From the NCBI RefSeq assembly GCF_019578655.1, contig NC_063261.1:5030446-5094445 (forward strand): a stretch of DNA of 64,000 nt, given 5' to 3'. Shown here in pieces: positions 36,849 to 47,911 of the stretch. The notes beneath the pieces are model-generated. The model was not told the origin of the DNA and made no database searches. It saw only the letters and a list, made by a program, of their open reading frames with translations. This DNA comes from Ricinus communis. Taxonomy: Eukaryota > Streptophyta > Magnoliopsida > Malpighiales > Euphorbiaceae. How positions within the stretch are numbered: position 1 is the stretch's first letter; every line of letters starts with the position of its first letter. The translations under genes and the position numbers were made by a program.

Positions 36849-38298
36849 TGATAAGCATCATACTACACATGTTTTCATGCCCGATTGTTCACATTTTTAT
36901 GCATGATTATCCCGTTTTATGCTAGAATCACATGTCTTTTGTTTCCCTTTTCGTTTCAGGTCATTTTTGAAGGACACCATCAGTAATCGAGGGAAATACG
37001 TGTGATTATGGAGCAAAATCCATCAAATTGGGTGAGAACAAGCACCCCGAGGGTTGAGCACGGCCTGGACTCCGGCCGTGCTGAATTATCAAGAGGCTAT
37101 CCCCAATTGTGCCATTTCAGCACGACTTTCGTAGTCAGCACGGCCTGTGGTGGATCAGCACCGGTTTGGGCATGGCCTGTGGTGGCTCGGCCTGCGGACT
37201 CCAGTTCGTGACTGGACTCGGCCGTCTTTGAATCATCCGACTAGACTCGGCAGTCTTGAATCAACTATATAGGCGATTTTAAATTCTAATTGAAGAGGAC
37301 AATTTTTGGACTCAATTCCAAGACACACACTTAATCAAATATTTCCTATACCTCAATTGTAGACCTGGAGAGATCAATTTTCATCAATTGAAAGGGGGAT
37401 TCCACTTATTCCAACATCGAATTGAAGATCAAGAAAAACTTTGGGAGCATTCAAGAGGCAACTAGGGTTTGAGATTTTGAATTTGCAAATTTAGGGTTTC
37501 TCATTCAGCTTGAAAGAGAAGGGTGTACATACCTTTAATTTGTTTTTCCTTATTTTGTTCTTTAATTGCTTTGACTATGAACATGAGCAGCTAGATCTTT
37601 TGAATCCATTAGGGTTCACCTTTGTTGATGGATTATGCTTAATTGTTAGTTTTTATAATTGTCATTCTTGCAATCTTCTTGCTATTCAGTGAATAAAAGT
37701 TTGATGCGGTTAATTTGAGACGTTGGATTAATTGTTTATTAGGTAGTTTCTTGACATTGAGAAATGCTTGTTACAACTGGATTTTGAATAGTAAGGACTA
37801 GTAGTTAACACTTAGAGATGAGGTTGATTTACTCACGGATTAAGAACTAACAACTCTTAATAGTCTTAAATCATGCTTAATGCTAATTTGTAGTAATATG
37901 ATAGGAAGAGATTCCATTAGGTTGGTGCAGGGTTTAGGAATCCGGTAAGCTCGAGAGAGGCAGGGATTCAATTCAGGATTTAGGCACGGGTAAGCAAGAT
38001 CGGAAATCCATAAAATTCATCTTTAGAATTCCATCACTTAGGCTCCCTTTTGGATTTATTTCTCTCTTTACAATTGTCTTTTAATTGTCCATTGTTGTCC
38101 TTCATTTACTTAATTGCACTCATAACCATTAGCTGGTATGTTAGAACTTTCACACCCTATTTCAGACTAGATAACATAGCAAGCAGTAGTAACTCTAGGT
38201 TCACCCGATCTCCAGGGATACGACCTTGATACTCACTAGTGCTAGGCTGCATCGGTAGGTTCACTGCCTTAGGTGTAGGTTGCATAAAGAGCCCATCA
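36849..38298 (+). repeat. 3' LTR of the Athila-like element (1450 bp)
   Basis: Pair of 25654-27106, beginning TGATAAGCATCATACTACAC and ending AAGAGCCCATCA, followed by TAACT and satellite monomers. It differs from its partner mostly in the CACGG-rich part (36980-37240). Confidence 0.93.
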
Positions 38299-41200
38299 TA
38301 ACTCCGTAAAAGGAGTATATTTTTTAATATGTGAAAACAACCCATAGGAGGGGTACATTTGTGAATATGAGAAAATAATCCTGTAATTAGTGTATATTTA
38401 TGAGTATGAGAAAATAACTCCGTAAAAAGGGTATATTTGTCAATATAAGAAAATATTCCCGTAATTGGGGTTTATCTGTGGGTATGAGAAAACAACTCTA
38501 TAAAAGGGTTATATTTATGAATATGAGAAATCAACCCCATAAGAGGGGTATATTTGTGAAAATGCAAAAACAACCCCGCTTGAGGGATATATTTGTCAAT
38601 ATTAGAGAATAACCTCGTAAGATGGATATATTTGTGAGTATGAGAAAACAACCCCCTAAAAGAGGTATGTTTTTTACTCTAAGAAAACAACCGTGTAAGA
38701 AGGGTATATTTGTGAGTATGAGAAAACAAATCCGTAAAAGGGGTATATCTTTTAATCTAAGAAAACAACCCTGTAAGAGGGGTATATTTATAAATATTAG
38801 AAAATAACCCCATAAGAAGGGTATATTTGTGAGTATGGAAAATAATCTCATAAAAAGGGGAATATTTGTCATTATTAGAAAATAATGCCATAAGAGGGGT
38901 ATATAAGTGTAAGAAAACAACCCCATAGGAGGGGTATATTTATCAATATTAGAAATCAACCCCGTAAGAAGCGTATATTAGTGAGTATAAGAAAACAACA
39001 ATGTAAATTAGTTATGTTTACGAACATGATAAAACAAGCTTGTAAAAGGGATATATTTGTCAATATAAGAAAACAACCCCGTAAGAGAGGAATATTTGTG
39101 AGTATGAGAAATCAATTCCATAAAGGGGTGCATTTTTTAAATTGAGAAAACAACCCCGTAATAGGAGCATATTTGTTAATATTAGAAAATAACCCCGTAA
39201 GAGGGGTATGTTTGTGTATATGAAAAAATAATCCCGTAAGAAGGGTATATTTATCAACGTTAGAAAATAACCTGTAAGAGGGGTATATTTATTAGTATGA
39301 GAAAACAACCCTGTAAAAGAGATATATTTTTTATATGAGAAAACAACCTCGTAAAAGGGGTGTATTTGTGAGTATGACAAATAAGCCCGTAAAAGGAAAA
39401 TATTTACCAATATTAGAAAATAACGTCGTAAGAGGGGTATATAAGTATGAGAAAATAATCCCGTAATAGGGGTTTATTTGTCAATATTAGAAGACAACGC
39501 TGTAAGAGGGGTACATTTGTGAGTATGAGAAAACAAGTACGTAAAAGGGGTTTATTTGTCAATTTAAGAAAACAACCCCTTAAAAAGAGAGGTATATTTG
39601 TGAGTATGAGAAAATAACCTCGTAAAAAGGTATATTTTTAATATGAAAAAACAACCCCGTAAAAGGGTATGTTTATAAATATTAGAAAACAACCCCGTAA
39701 AAAGGGTTTGTTTGTTAATATGAGAAAACAACCCCATTAAAGTGGTATATTTATCAATATTAGAAAATAACCCCGTAAAAAGGTATATTCGTGAGTACGA
39801 GAAAATAATCTCGTAAGAAGAGTATATTTGTCAATATTAGAAGGTAACGCCGTAAGAGGATATATTTGTTAGTATGAGAAACAAGCCCGTAAAAGGGGTA
39901 TATTTGTTAATATAAAAAAATAACATCGTAAGAGAGGTATATTTGTGAATATGAGAAAACAATCCCATAAGAAGGGCATATTTTTTAATACTAAAAAATA
40001 ATCCTGTAAAGAGAGATTTATTTATAAATATTAGAACATAACTCCGTAAAAGGAGTTTATTTATCAGTGTGAGAAAAGAAGCCAATAGAAGAAGAATATT
40101 TCTTAATATTAGAAAACAACACCATAAAAGGGATATATAAGTATGAGAAAATAACCCCGTAAGAGGGAGAAAACAAGCCTGTAAGAAAACAACACCGTAA
40201 GGGGATATATTTGTGAGTATGAAAAAATAATTCCGTAAAAGGGGTATATTTTTTAATATGGAAAAATAACCCTGTAAGAGGACTATATTTGTCAATATAA
40301 GAAAACAACTCCATAAAAGGGGTATGTTTCTAAATATGAGAAAACAACCCTGTTAGAGGGGTATATTTGTCAATATTAGAAAATAACCCCCTAAGAGGAG
40401 TATATTCGTGAGTATGAGAAAATAATCCCATAAGAAGTGTATATTTGTCAATATTAGAAAGCAACACCGTAAGAGTGGTATATTTATGAGTATGAGAAAC
40501 AAGCCCGTAAAAGTGGTATATTTGTTAATATAAGAAAACAATGTCGTAAGAGGGGTATATTTATGAATATGAGAAAACAACCTCGTAAAAAGGACATATT
40601 TTTTAATACTATAAAATAATCCTGTAAGAGAGGTTTATTTATAAATATTAGAATATAACCCCATACAAGGGGTGTATTTATTAGTGCGAGAAAAGAAGCC
40701 AATAAAAGAAGAATATTTCTTAATATTAGAAAACAACACCATAAGAGGGGTATATAAGTATGAGAAAACAACCCCGTAAGAGGAGTATATTTGTGAGTAT
40801 AAGAAAATAAGCCCGTAAGAAAACAACACCGTAAGAAGGTATATGCGTGAGTATGAAAAAATAATTCCGTAAAAGGGGTATATTTTTTAATATGGGAAAA
40901 CAACCCTGTAAGAGGATTATATTTGTCAATATAAGAAAACAACCCCGTAAGAGGGGTATGTTTGTGAATATGAGAAAACAACCCTGTAGAAGAGGTATAT
41001 TTCTTAATATGAGAAAACAACCCTGTAAAAATGGTATGTTTGTCAATATTAGAAAATAACCCCATAAGAGGGATATGTTTGTGAATGTGAGAAAACAACT
41101 CCGTTAGAGGGGTATATTTGTCAATATTAGAAAACGATCCCGTAAGAGGGGTGTATGTCTTAGTATGAGAAAATAACCTCGTACAAGGAGAATATTTTCT

Positions 41201-41923
41201 ACTATAAGAAAATAAACTATCAAAAGGGGTATATTTGTGAGTATGTGAAAGCAACCCCGTAAAAAATGTATATTTTTTAATATGAGAAAATAATTTATAG
41301 GAAGGGTATACTTGTGACTATGAAAAAATAATCCCATAAGTAGGGTCCATTTGTTAGTATGAGAAAACAACTCCATAAAATGCATAAATTTGTAAATATA
41401 AGATAACAGAGTATGAAAAAACAACTCTATAAAAGGAGTATATTTATGAATATGAGAAATCAATCCCGAAAGAGCGTATATTTATGAAAATGTAAAAATA
41501 ACCCCGTAGGAGGGATATATTTATCAATATTAGAAAACAACCCCGTAAAAGGATATTTGTTAGTATGAAAAAATAACCCACTAAAAGCGGTATGTTTTTT
41601 TCTCTGAGAAAACAACTGCGAAAGAAGGATATATTTGTGAGTATGAGAAAACAACCTCGTAAAAGGAAAGTATCTTTAATATTAGAAAACAACCCCGTAA
41701 GAGGGATATATTTATAAATATTAGAAAACAACTCCGTGAGAGGGGTATATTTGTGAGTATGAAAAAATAATCTCGTAAAAGGCAAATATTTATCATTATT
41801 AGAAAACAATGCCATGAGAAGGGTATATAAGTATAAGAAAACAACTCCGTAAGATGAGTATATTTGTGAGTATGAGAAAGTAACCCTGTAAAAGGGGTAT
41901 ATTTATCAATATAAGAAAATAAT
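38299..41923. repeat. 39-bp satellite array, block 6 and array end
   Basis: About 93 monomers in the same orientation as the other blocks. A segment of about 614 bp is repeated (compare 40076-40160 with 40690-40775, both containing 'gaagccaata' then 'agaagaatatttcttaatat'). Short 'tatataagta' monomers occur near 38900, 39439, 40135, 40750 and 41826. The array ends in unrelated sequence at about 41923, at 'ataagaaaataa'. The 256-codon open frame on the minus strand at 40484-41254 is made of 13-residue repeats and is not supported as a gene. Confidence 0.93.
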
Positions 41924-43913
41924 GAGATACTATATGTAATTTCTTCAAGTTTAAAACTCAAAACAATGTAATCCCTTTTTGCATCAAATCTGAGTAAATT
42001 AAAACGATAGTCCTCAATTTTGCACTTAATATCATTAAAATTTATAAATTTTAATTTATAACATTAAATCTCTTAAATTTTAATTAAGATATCATTAAAT
42101 TTTTCTCTAATAGTCCCGTTTAAGAGACAAATTGAAATTCGATATGCTAGTCTAACTGGCTTATTTTTTTTTAAAAAAAATAACATGGTATGATTACATG
42201 TCACCTCAGCATATTAGGATTAATAAAATTAAAACATTTGACACTTATTTTAAGGAATAAAAAAATCAAAATAAAATTGAAATACCAAATTATCACCAAA
42301 ATAACTAAATGAAAATGAAAAATTAAAATGAATTTAAAATTGAGGAATCATAATTGAAAATAAAAAATAAAATCAAAACTAAAGAACCCTTATTAAAAAT
42401 TGAAAAACAATGAAGCATCAACGACTGCTATGTGCGTTATTACTGGAGTATGATGTCACGGCCCGCCTCGCAGCTAGGCAGGGAAGGCTACACAACACAG
42501 CCGTGTTGGATTTCAATACTGCCCATATTTCCAACACGCCCAGGAACACGCCCGTGTTGGTTGAATACAAATGCGAAAGACCTAGAAGCTTCGAGAAACA
42601 CGGCCACAGTAGGTAACACGGCCAATAACCCCAAACCGTGTTCCCAACACGGCCTTTAGCACGGCCATGTTCCCAACACGGCCTGGAACACGGCCATGTT
42701 GGCGAACAGGGGGAAAAACTATAAATACCCCTTCCTTGTATCATTTGTAAGTTGATGGTTGTGTAGAGAGAGAGTGTGCTCAATGCTTGTGTAAAGAAAG
42801 AAGTGTAAAGAGATTTAGAGTGAGTAAATAATATAAGCCTACACTTTCAAAATTCTTGCGTTTCTTTGTGCCATTTTCGTAAATTTACTTCCGCTAGCGT
42901 AATTGCTATCATTCTGCCGAATTTGGCAATCAAGGGAAGGCTGACTAGCTATCTTGACTTTCGGGGAAATCAAGCGAGCTAGGCCGCACGTGGGCAAAGT
43001 TTTGGAGATAAAACAAAACTCACGTGACAATGAGCATTATGTGCATGGTGAAACAACAAGAGGCGACGAAGATGGTGAAGGGCTGGAGTAAGTGCAGAGG
43101 CGTCGGCAACGATGGTAGCAAATGTAGAGGTGACTAAGGCTCTACTTCGATGGTGTTCTAAACCCTCTCTCCTTTCAAGAGACGTTTTCTTTCCCTCGAC
43201 TCAATCCTCAAGTGAATTTAGTGACTTTTAAATGGATTAGAAGGACATTGTTTGAGGGGTCCCCGTCGGTGGTGTTTGTCATATGGGTTGAAATCTTGTC
43301 CGAAGGTGTCAAGCTCAATCACAAAAATGTTGTTGGTGCTTGTCATAGGAGTCGAAATCTTTGCTTGAATGTGTGAAGCTCACTCACAAAAATGCTGTTA
43401 GCGGTTGTCATCTAGATCGAAGTCTTGCATAAATGTACGAAGCTCAATTGTAAAAATATTTGTCATCTAGATTCATGGCTATTTTGAGGACTGTGAGTGG
43501 TGAGGCAGCAATGACAATTTTGATTATTTCTAAAATTTTGATCTTTTTTTATGCAGCCAGTTATCCAATTCTTAAAAATTCAAGCTTTCTAAATCTAAGA
43601 ATGTGATTATTACTAAAATTTTGGTTTTTTTAGTTTTAATTATTTTTATCATTTGTAATTTTTAAATCTTATTTAAATTTAGGTTAATTAAATTTCTGGT
43701 GTGTCAATTTTAATGATTTAACATATTTTTTTAAAATAATAAGTAAGGTGTCTTATTATGTCATTTTTTTATTCATGAATTTAACGGAATTGAATGGCAT
43801 GAGATTTAGTGACACTTCAATTAAAATATAAAAAGTGATAATTCAATTAAAATATAAGAGATTTAGTTTTATAAATTAAAATTTAAGAACGGTTATCCCA
43901 TAAATCCATATAC
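41924..43913. other. Intergenic spacer with long AT-rich inverted repeats
   Basis: No gene was found. Arms at about 42045-42110 (containing 'attttaatttataacattaa') and 43810-43885 (containing 'tttataaattaaaattta') are inverted copies, together with further matching segments, and suggest the ends of a non-autonomous DNA transposon of about 1.9 kb. Between them lie a GC-rich stretch with CACGGCC repeats (42450-42700), a TATA-like CTATAAATACCCC near 42719, two CACGTG motifs (about 42986 and 43022) and a degenerate tandem repeat of about 66 bp at 43275-43480. The host gene starts directly after the right arm. Confidence 0.55.
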
Positions 43914-44069
43914 GTGGCACTGGGAAAATCCAAAACCAAAGACAACGTGTCCATAACAAATTCCAGTCATATCTGCTATACATACCTGCCAACAATGGCA
44001 TTTTCTTTCCCTCAATTTATACCAAAAGAAAACATTCTCATAATTAATCCACCGAGAGAGAGAGAGACA

Positions 44070-44381
44070 ATGGAATCGATGGTGAAATTCCTGTATCCAC
44101 CTCCTTCCAATTTGTTCATCTCAGCTATGTCTGTAGCGAGTGTAGTGTCCTTAGCAAACGCTGGTTTCTCAGAGATAAGAGGGAAGAACATGAAATATTC
44201 AAAATTCTCCATCGCTGATGGTAAAGAAAGAAAAATTTCAGGTAGAAATGGAATGCTATTGGCTTACACGCCTGCCTTTCTCGCTGCTGTCGCCTCCTTT
44301 GGCCTTGTTCCAGACGAAGGTCTCAAGGTTTTGCTCATCAAGTCTGCTGTAACCATTCATTTCCTCAAAAGAATATTTGAG
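44070..44381 (+). CDS. Steroid 5-alpha-reductase family protein, exon 1
   Basis: Encodes residues 1-104 of a 261-residue membrane enzyme of the 3-oxo-5-alpha-steroid 4-dehydrogenase family (NADPH-dependent reduction of a double bond; the substrate of this plant branch cannot be told from sequence). Start chosen at MESMVKFLYPPPSNLFIS because homologues of this branch start with a similar short Phe/Pro-rich stretch. The in-frame Met codons at 43914 and 43995 would add an unlikely 52- or 25-residue leader. Hydrophobic helices are predicted at about residues 11-30 and 57-76, with another starting near 85. The exon ends after a complete GAG codon with a GTAAGC donor. Exon 2 is 14.4 kb downstream. 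Confidence 0.87.
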
Positions 44382-45207
44382 GTAAGCATCGTTATCTCTC
44401 TCTCTCACACATACAAATAAATAATAATAGTGAGAATTGAAATAAAATTAGTTAAATTGACCGGGACAGAAATAATATTATTATAGCTTCCTCAAAGATT
44501 TTGTTCGGGAAAATGCATTTTAGTGAATTTTTTTTTATTTTTGATTAGTTTTGTAAAATAGATAAATTAATTTTTTAAAATAATGTACTAAAAGTTAAAT
44601 TATAAAATCAATCTTTTAAATAAAAAAATTCTAAATTTGGATTTTTTTGTCGCCCAATAAATATTCGAACAGACCCATACTATGCAGTCATGTAATCTTC
44701 AATTGTATTCTCTGTTTTACCACCTAAAAATAGTGGCAAATTGACTATATTCTTGAAACAAATTGATACTTTTATTTTAAATATATATATGAATATATCA
44801 TATTTCATATTTTACGTAATTCAGAGTAATAAGAGATTAGCGGGGAAATTTGTCTTATTAAAATGGTTCGAAACCCATATATTATTACAAACTTTTTCAT
44901 TGGATTTGATCACCAATAAAATTCTAAATTCGATGCCTTTCTTAAGATATTAATTCTATCTAATATTTCAAATACAAAATTTTAATTTTAATTTCTAAAA
45001 TAACATTTCGGAAATAAAAACTTAGAAAAAAGAAAGCTACTTTTTTATGTCACAAACACCTATTTAGTGAGGTTTGCTTCTTTCTTTGTAAAGAAGGGGG
45101 CATCTCAACACCCATTAAAGGATGGGTGCACCCTTATTTATATTATGTATAAATTACAATAACATCTAATGGCATAATACAATTTACATATTTGCTATTA
45201 CCCTCCC

Positions 45208-45497
45208 TCAATCTGAGCGTGGTGGAACAACGCCCAGATTGGTATGCAAGATTTTAAAACGAGCAGAACTTAAACCTTTTGTAAATATATCAGCAATCTG
45301 ATTTTCACCACTAACATGAAGCACAATAACATCTCCTCGAAACAATTCTCTCCCGAACAAAATGCAAATCAATCTCTAAGTGTTTTGTTTTGGCATGCTT
45401 GATAGGATTGACTGCCAAGTAAGTAGCAGAAATATGTTCATAAGGACTCTTTTCTTCTTTCTGTAAACCACCTATAAACCATCTATAATTCCATTAT
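45208..45497 (-). pseudogene. Ty1/copia pol C-terminus (RNase H end), deleted element
   Basis: The minus strand translates to 'ISATYLAVNPIKHAKTKHLE' and 'IDLHFVRERI', then after a one-base frameshift 'ENQIADIFTKGLSSARFKIL' and 'HTNLGVVPPRSD' plus a stop at 45208-45210. This is the RNase H end of copia pol. The purine-rich GATTGAGGGAGGG after the stop could be its polypurine tract (about 45200-45212). The pieces upstream of RNase H are missing: sequence continuing gag leads directly into this end, so an internal deletion preceded the gypsy-2 insertion. Confidence 0.88.
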
Positions 45498-45502
45498 AAT
45501 CT

Positions 45503-46219
45503 TGTTAAGAAACCTCCAAGGATTAGAACCACGAACCCTAATGATTATAAACCCGTGAATTACTATCTTAGAAACCCAAGAACAAATTAAGTTTCAGAAC
45601 CCAAGAACCGCTTAAATCAGATTGCAAGGTATGGTTGATCAAGATCAGAACCTAAAGAAAACTAAGTTCTTTAAACCCTAACCCTTAACACGCCACAAGG
45701 ATAGATCAATTCCTTGATAAGTGGTTTATGCATTCAACAAGAATTCAAGAATTCAAGCAAATATGCAAAGGAAACAACAACTATATTTTTATCAAAATTC
45801 GAATTTCCAAAACACAACTTAAGGGGCGTTTTTATAGCCACCTAACATAATAAACCCTAGTAAAACTATTAACCCTAGCTGCCACATAAGAAAAATAGGC
45901 AATAACATTGTTCTGAACTTAAAGAAGAGATTTCAGCCCAAATATTAGCCCACATTAGTCTTCATGTATTTGGACTTGCAAAACATTAAATAAAGCCCAT
46001 TCAGATGTGTCTTTACTTGGGCCTATCCTAGCATCACCAATTGGGCTTCCTTGACTAGCCCGATCTTGCATATAGCCAATTAAGGCTTCTTGTAGCTTCT
46101 TGGACCTTGACCTTGTAATTGGGCCTTGTAGCATGCTCAATGGATCCTTAGCTTTATCTTTGGTTTTCTTGTTGTCCTCTCCATCAAGTCCATCTTTAAG
46201 CTTGGCCATGTCCATATCA
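45503..46219 (-). repeat. 3' LTR of gypsy-2
   Basis: Same 717 bases as 51832-52548 apart from a C/T difference at about 45738 versus 52067. On the minus strand its first part continues the open frame from the integrase (45955-46284), encoding an acidic then basic tail with 'GPITRSRSKKLQEALIGYMQ'. Confidence 0.95.
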
Positions 46220-46233
46220 TTCCCTCCTTCTTT
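46220..46233 (-). promoter_or_regulatory. Polypurine tract of gypsy-2
   Basis: The minus strand reads AAAGAAGGAGGGAA directly before the 3' LTR, within the reading frame that continues into the LTR. Confidence 0.85.
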
Positions 46234-47525
46234 AGGATGATTCGTCCTCGAATCAAGTTCATCACCTACATCAAAAGGACTCAAATCGGCCTACATTAAA
46301 TGTACCACTCACATTATACTCACCTTTCAAATCAATCTTGTAGGCATTGTCATTGATTCTCTCAAGGACTTGAAATGGACCATCACCCCTCGGACTTAGT
46401 TTAGACTTTCTTTGATTTGGGAACCTTTCTTTGCGAAAATACACCCAAACCCAATCTCCAGGTTGGAATACCATTGGAATTCGTCCTTTATTAACCCTCT
46501 CGGCCACTTTTGCATTTTGCTTCTCAATTCTCTCTTTAACTTGTTTGTGTAGCTTTTTAACCAAATCCGCCTTGAAGAACCTTCAACACTAACAAGCTTG
46601 TTAAGAGGCAAAGGAATCAAATCAATAGGAGTTAAAGGATTAAAACCATATACAATTTCAAATGGTGAAGTGTGTGTAGTGCTATGAACAGCTCTATTAT
46701 ATGCAAATTCAACATATGGCAACAAATCCTCCCAAGATTTTAAATTCCTAGAAATCAAAGCACGAAGCAATTGAATCAAAGTCCTATTCACAACTTCAGT
46801 TTTTCCATCCTGTCTGTGGATGGCAAGTAGTAGAATAAAGCAATTTAGTTCCTAACTTACCCCATAGCACACGCCAAAAGTGACTTAGAAATTTAACATC
46901 TCTATCACTAACAATGGTCTTAGGTACTCCATGCAAACGCACAACTTCTAAGAAACAAATCAGCAATATGGACAAAGATCATCACTTTTATGGCAAGGGA
47001 TAAAGTGAGCCATTTTACTAAACCTATCCACAACAACAAATATACTATCTCTACCTTTCCTAGATCTCGGCAAACCAAGCACAAAGTCCATGGACAAATC
47101 ATCCAAGGAACATCGGGAATAGGTAAAGGTGTATATAACCCATGGGGTTGCAGTTTGGACTTAGCTTTCAAATACACAATGCATTGACCATAAATTTTAT
47201 GCACATCACGTTTCATGCATGGCCAATAAAAATGCTCAATCAGAATATCATAAGTCTTTTGCACCCCAAAATGACCCATTAAACCGCCCCCATATGCTTC
47301 CCTAACCAATACAAACGAAAGAACAATTAGGAATACAAAGGCGATTTTTCTTGAAAGAAATCCCTCAAACACATAAAAATCAGCAGAAACAGCCCCATTA
47401 GCACAAGTTGTAAACATGCCACTGAAATCATTATCACTCACATACAACTCTTTTATGAACTCGGAAGCCCAAAGCGAATTTAGAATCAAGAGTAGTAAGT
47501 AAAGCATACCTTCGAGATAGTGCAT
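46234..47525 (-). pseudogene. gypsy-2 integrase (frameshifted)
   Basis: Zinc-binding region at about 47150-47290 ('GHFGVQKTYDILIEHFYW', then a CX2C-like area), core remnants near 46810-47100 in another frame, '[20 protein letters not shown]' (46700-46780) and '[20 protein letters not shown]' (46620-46700). The C-terminal module '[20 protein letters not shown]' and 'SGTFNVGRFESF' follow at about 46271-46390. Frameshifts near 46271, 46564, 46800-46980 and 47100 split it. The tail frame continues across the polypurine tract into the LTR. Confidence 0.88.
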
Positions 47526-47911
47526 CGAAGAACTACATTCTCCTTACCTTTCTTGTATTTGATCACATATGGAAATGTCTCAATGAATTCCATCCACTTA
47601 GCATGTCTTCGGTTCAGTTTGTCTTGCCCCTTGAGATGCTTCAAACTCTCATGATCCGTGTGGATGATAAATTCTTTGGGCCATAAATAGTGTTGCCATG
47701 TTTGCAAGGCCCGAACCAAAGCATAGAGTTCTTTGTCATAGGTTGGGTACCGAAGGGCTGCTCCATTTAGTTTTTCACTAAAATAGCATATAGGTCCGCC
47801 TTCTTGCATCAAAACAATCCCAATGCCACTAGCATCACACTCAATCTCAAAGGTTTTGTCAAAGTTAGGTAAAACCAACAAAGGAGCAGCACACAACTTA
47901 TCTTTAAGCAT
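47526..47911 (-). pseudogene. gypsy-2 RNase H domain
   Basis: Continuous for most of the domain: '[17 protein letters not shown]', '[20 protein letters not shown]', '[20 protein letters not shown]' and '[20 protein letters not shown]'. The catalytic Asp, Glu and Asp are all present. It reads 'GIGIVLMQ' where gypsy-1 has '[10 protein letters not shown]', a two-codon deletion. The upstream join to RT is shifted by a frame break at about 47910-47940. Confidence 0.9.

Larger units (their letters stand above)
25654..38298 (+). mobile_element. Athila-like Ty3/gypsy element, 12.6 kb
   Basis: LTRs at 25654-27106 and 36849-38298 start TGATAAGCAT and end GCCCATCA. Flanks CAACT (25649-25653) and TAACT (38299-38303) match at 4/5 bases. 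Internal order is primer site, gag, protease, RT, RNase H, integrase, a third Athila-type ORF, a long A/T-rich tract, polypurine tract. Gag with the 'TNTYNPGWRNHPNFDW' motif and the long 3' region identify Athila. Every domain contains stops or frameshifts, so it is non-autonomous. Confidence 0.93.

Noticed and set aside
1..41923. A CRISPR-like or phase-variable array from the regular spacing of repeats
   Set aside because: Repeats are contiguous with no spacers, the monomers vary throughout, and the surrounding sequence is plant nuclear DNA.
42418..42783. A 121-codon ORF overlapping the CACGGCC-rich region
   Set aside because: Both strands have overlapping open frames, which comes from the GC-rich repeat composition. 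Translated text has no family resemblance.
43914..44069. A longer N-terminus for the reductase starting at 43914 or 43995
   Set aside because: The extra residues have no hydrophobic signal, and homologues of this family start at a position matching the 44070 ATG.
45055..45207. A matching 3' LTR for the copia remnant
   Set aside because: The sequence after the copia stop did not align by eye with the candidate 143-bp LTR at 53180-53322, so the pair is not claimed.
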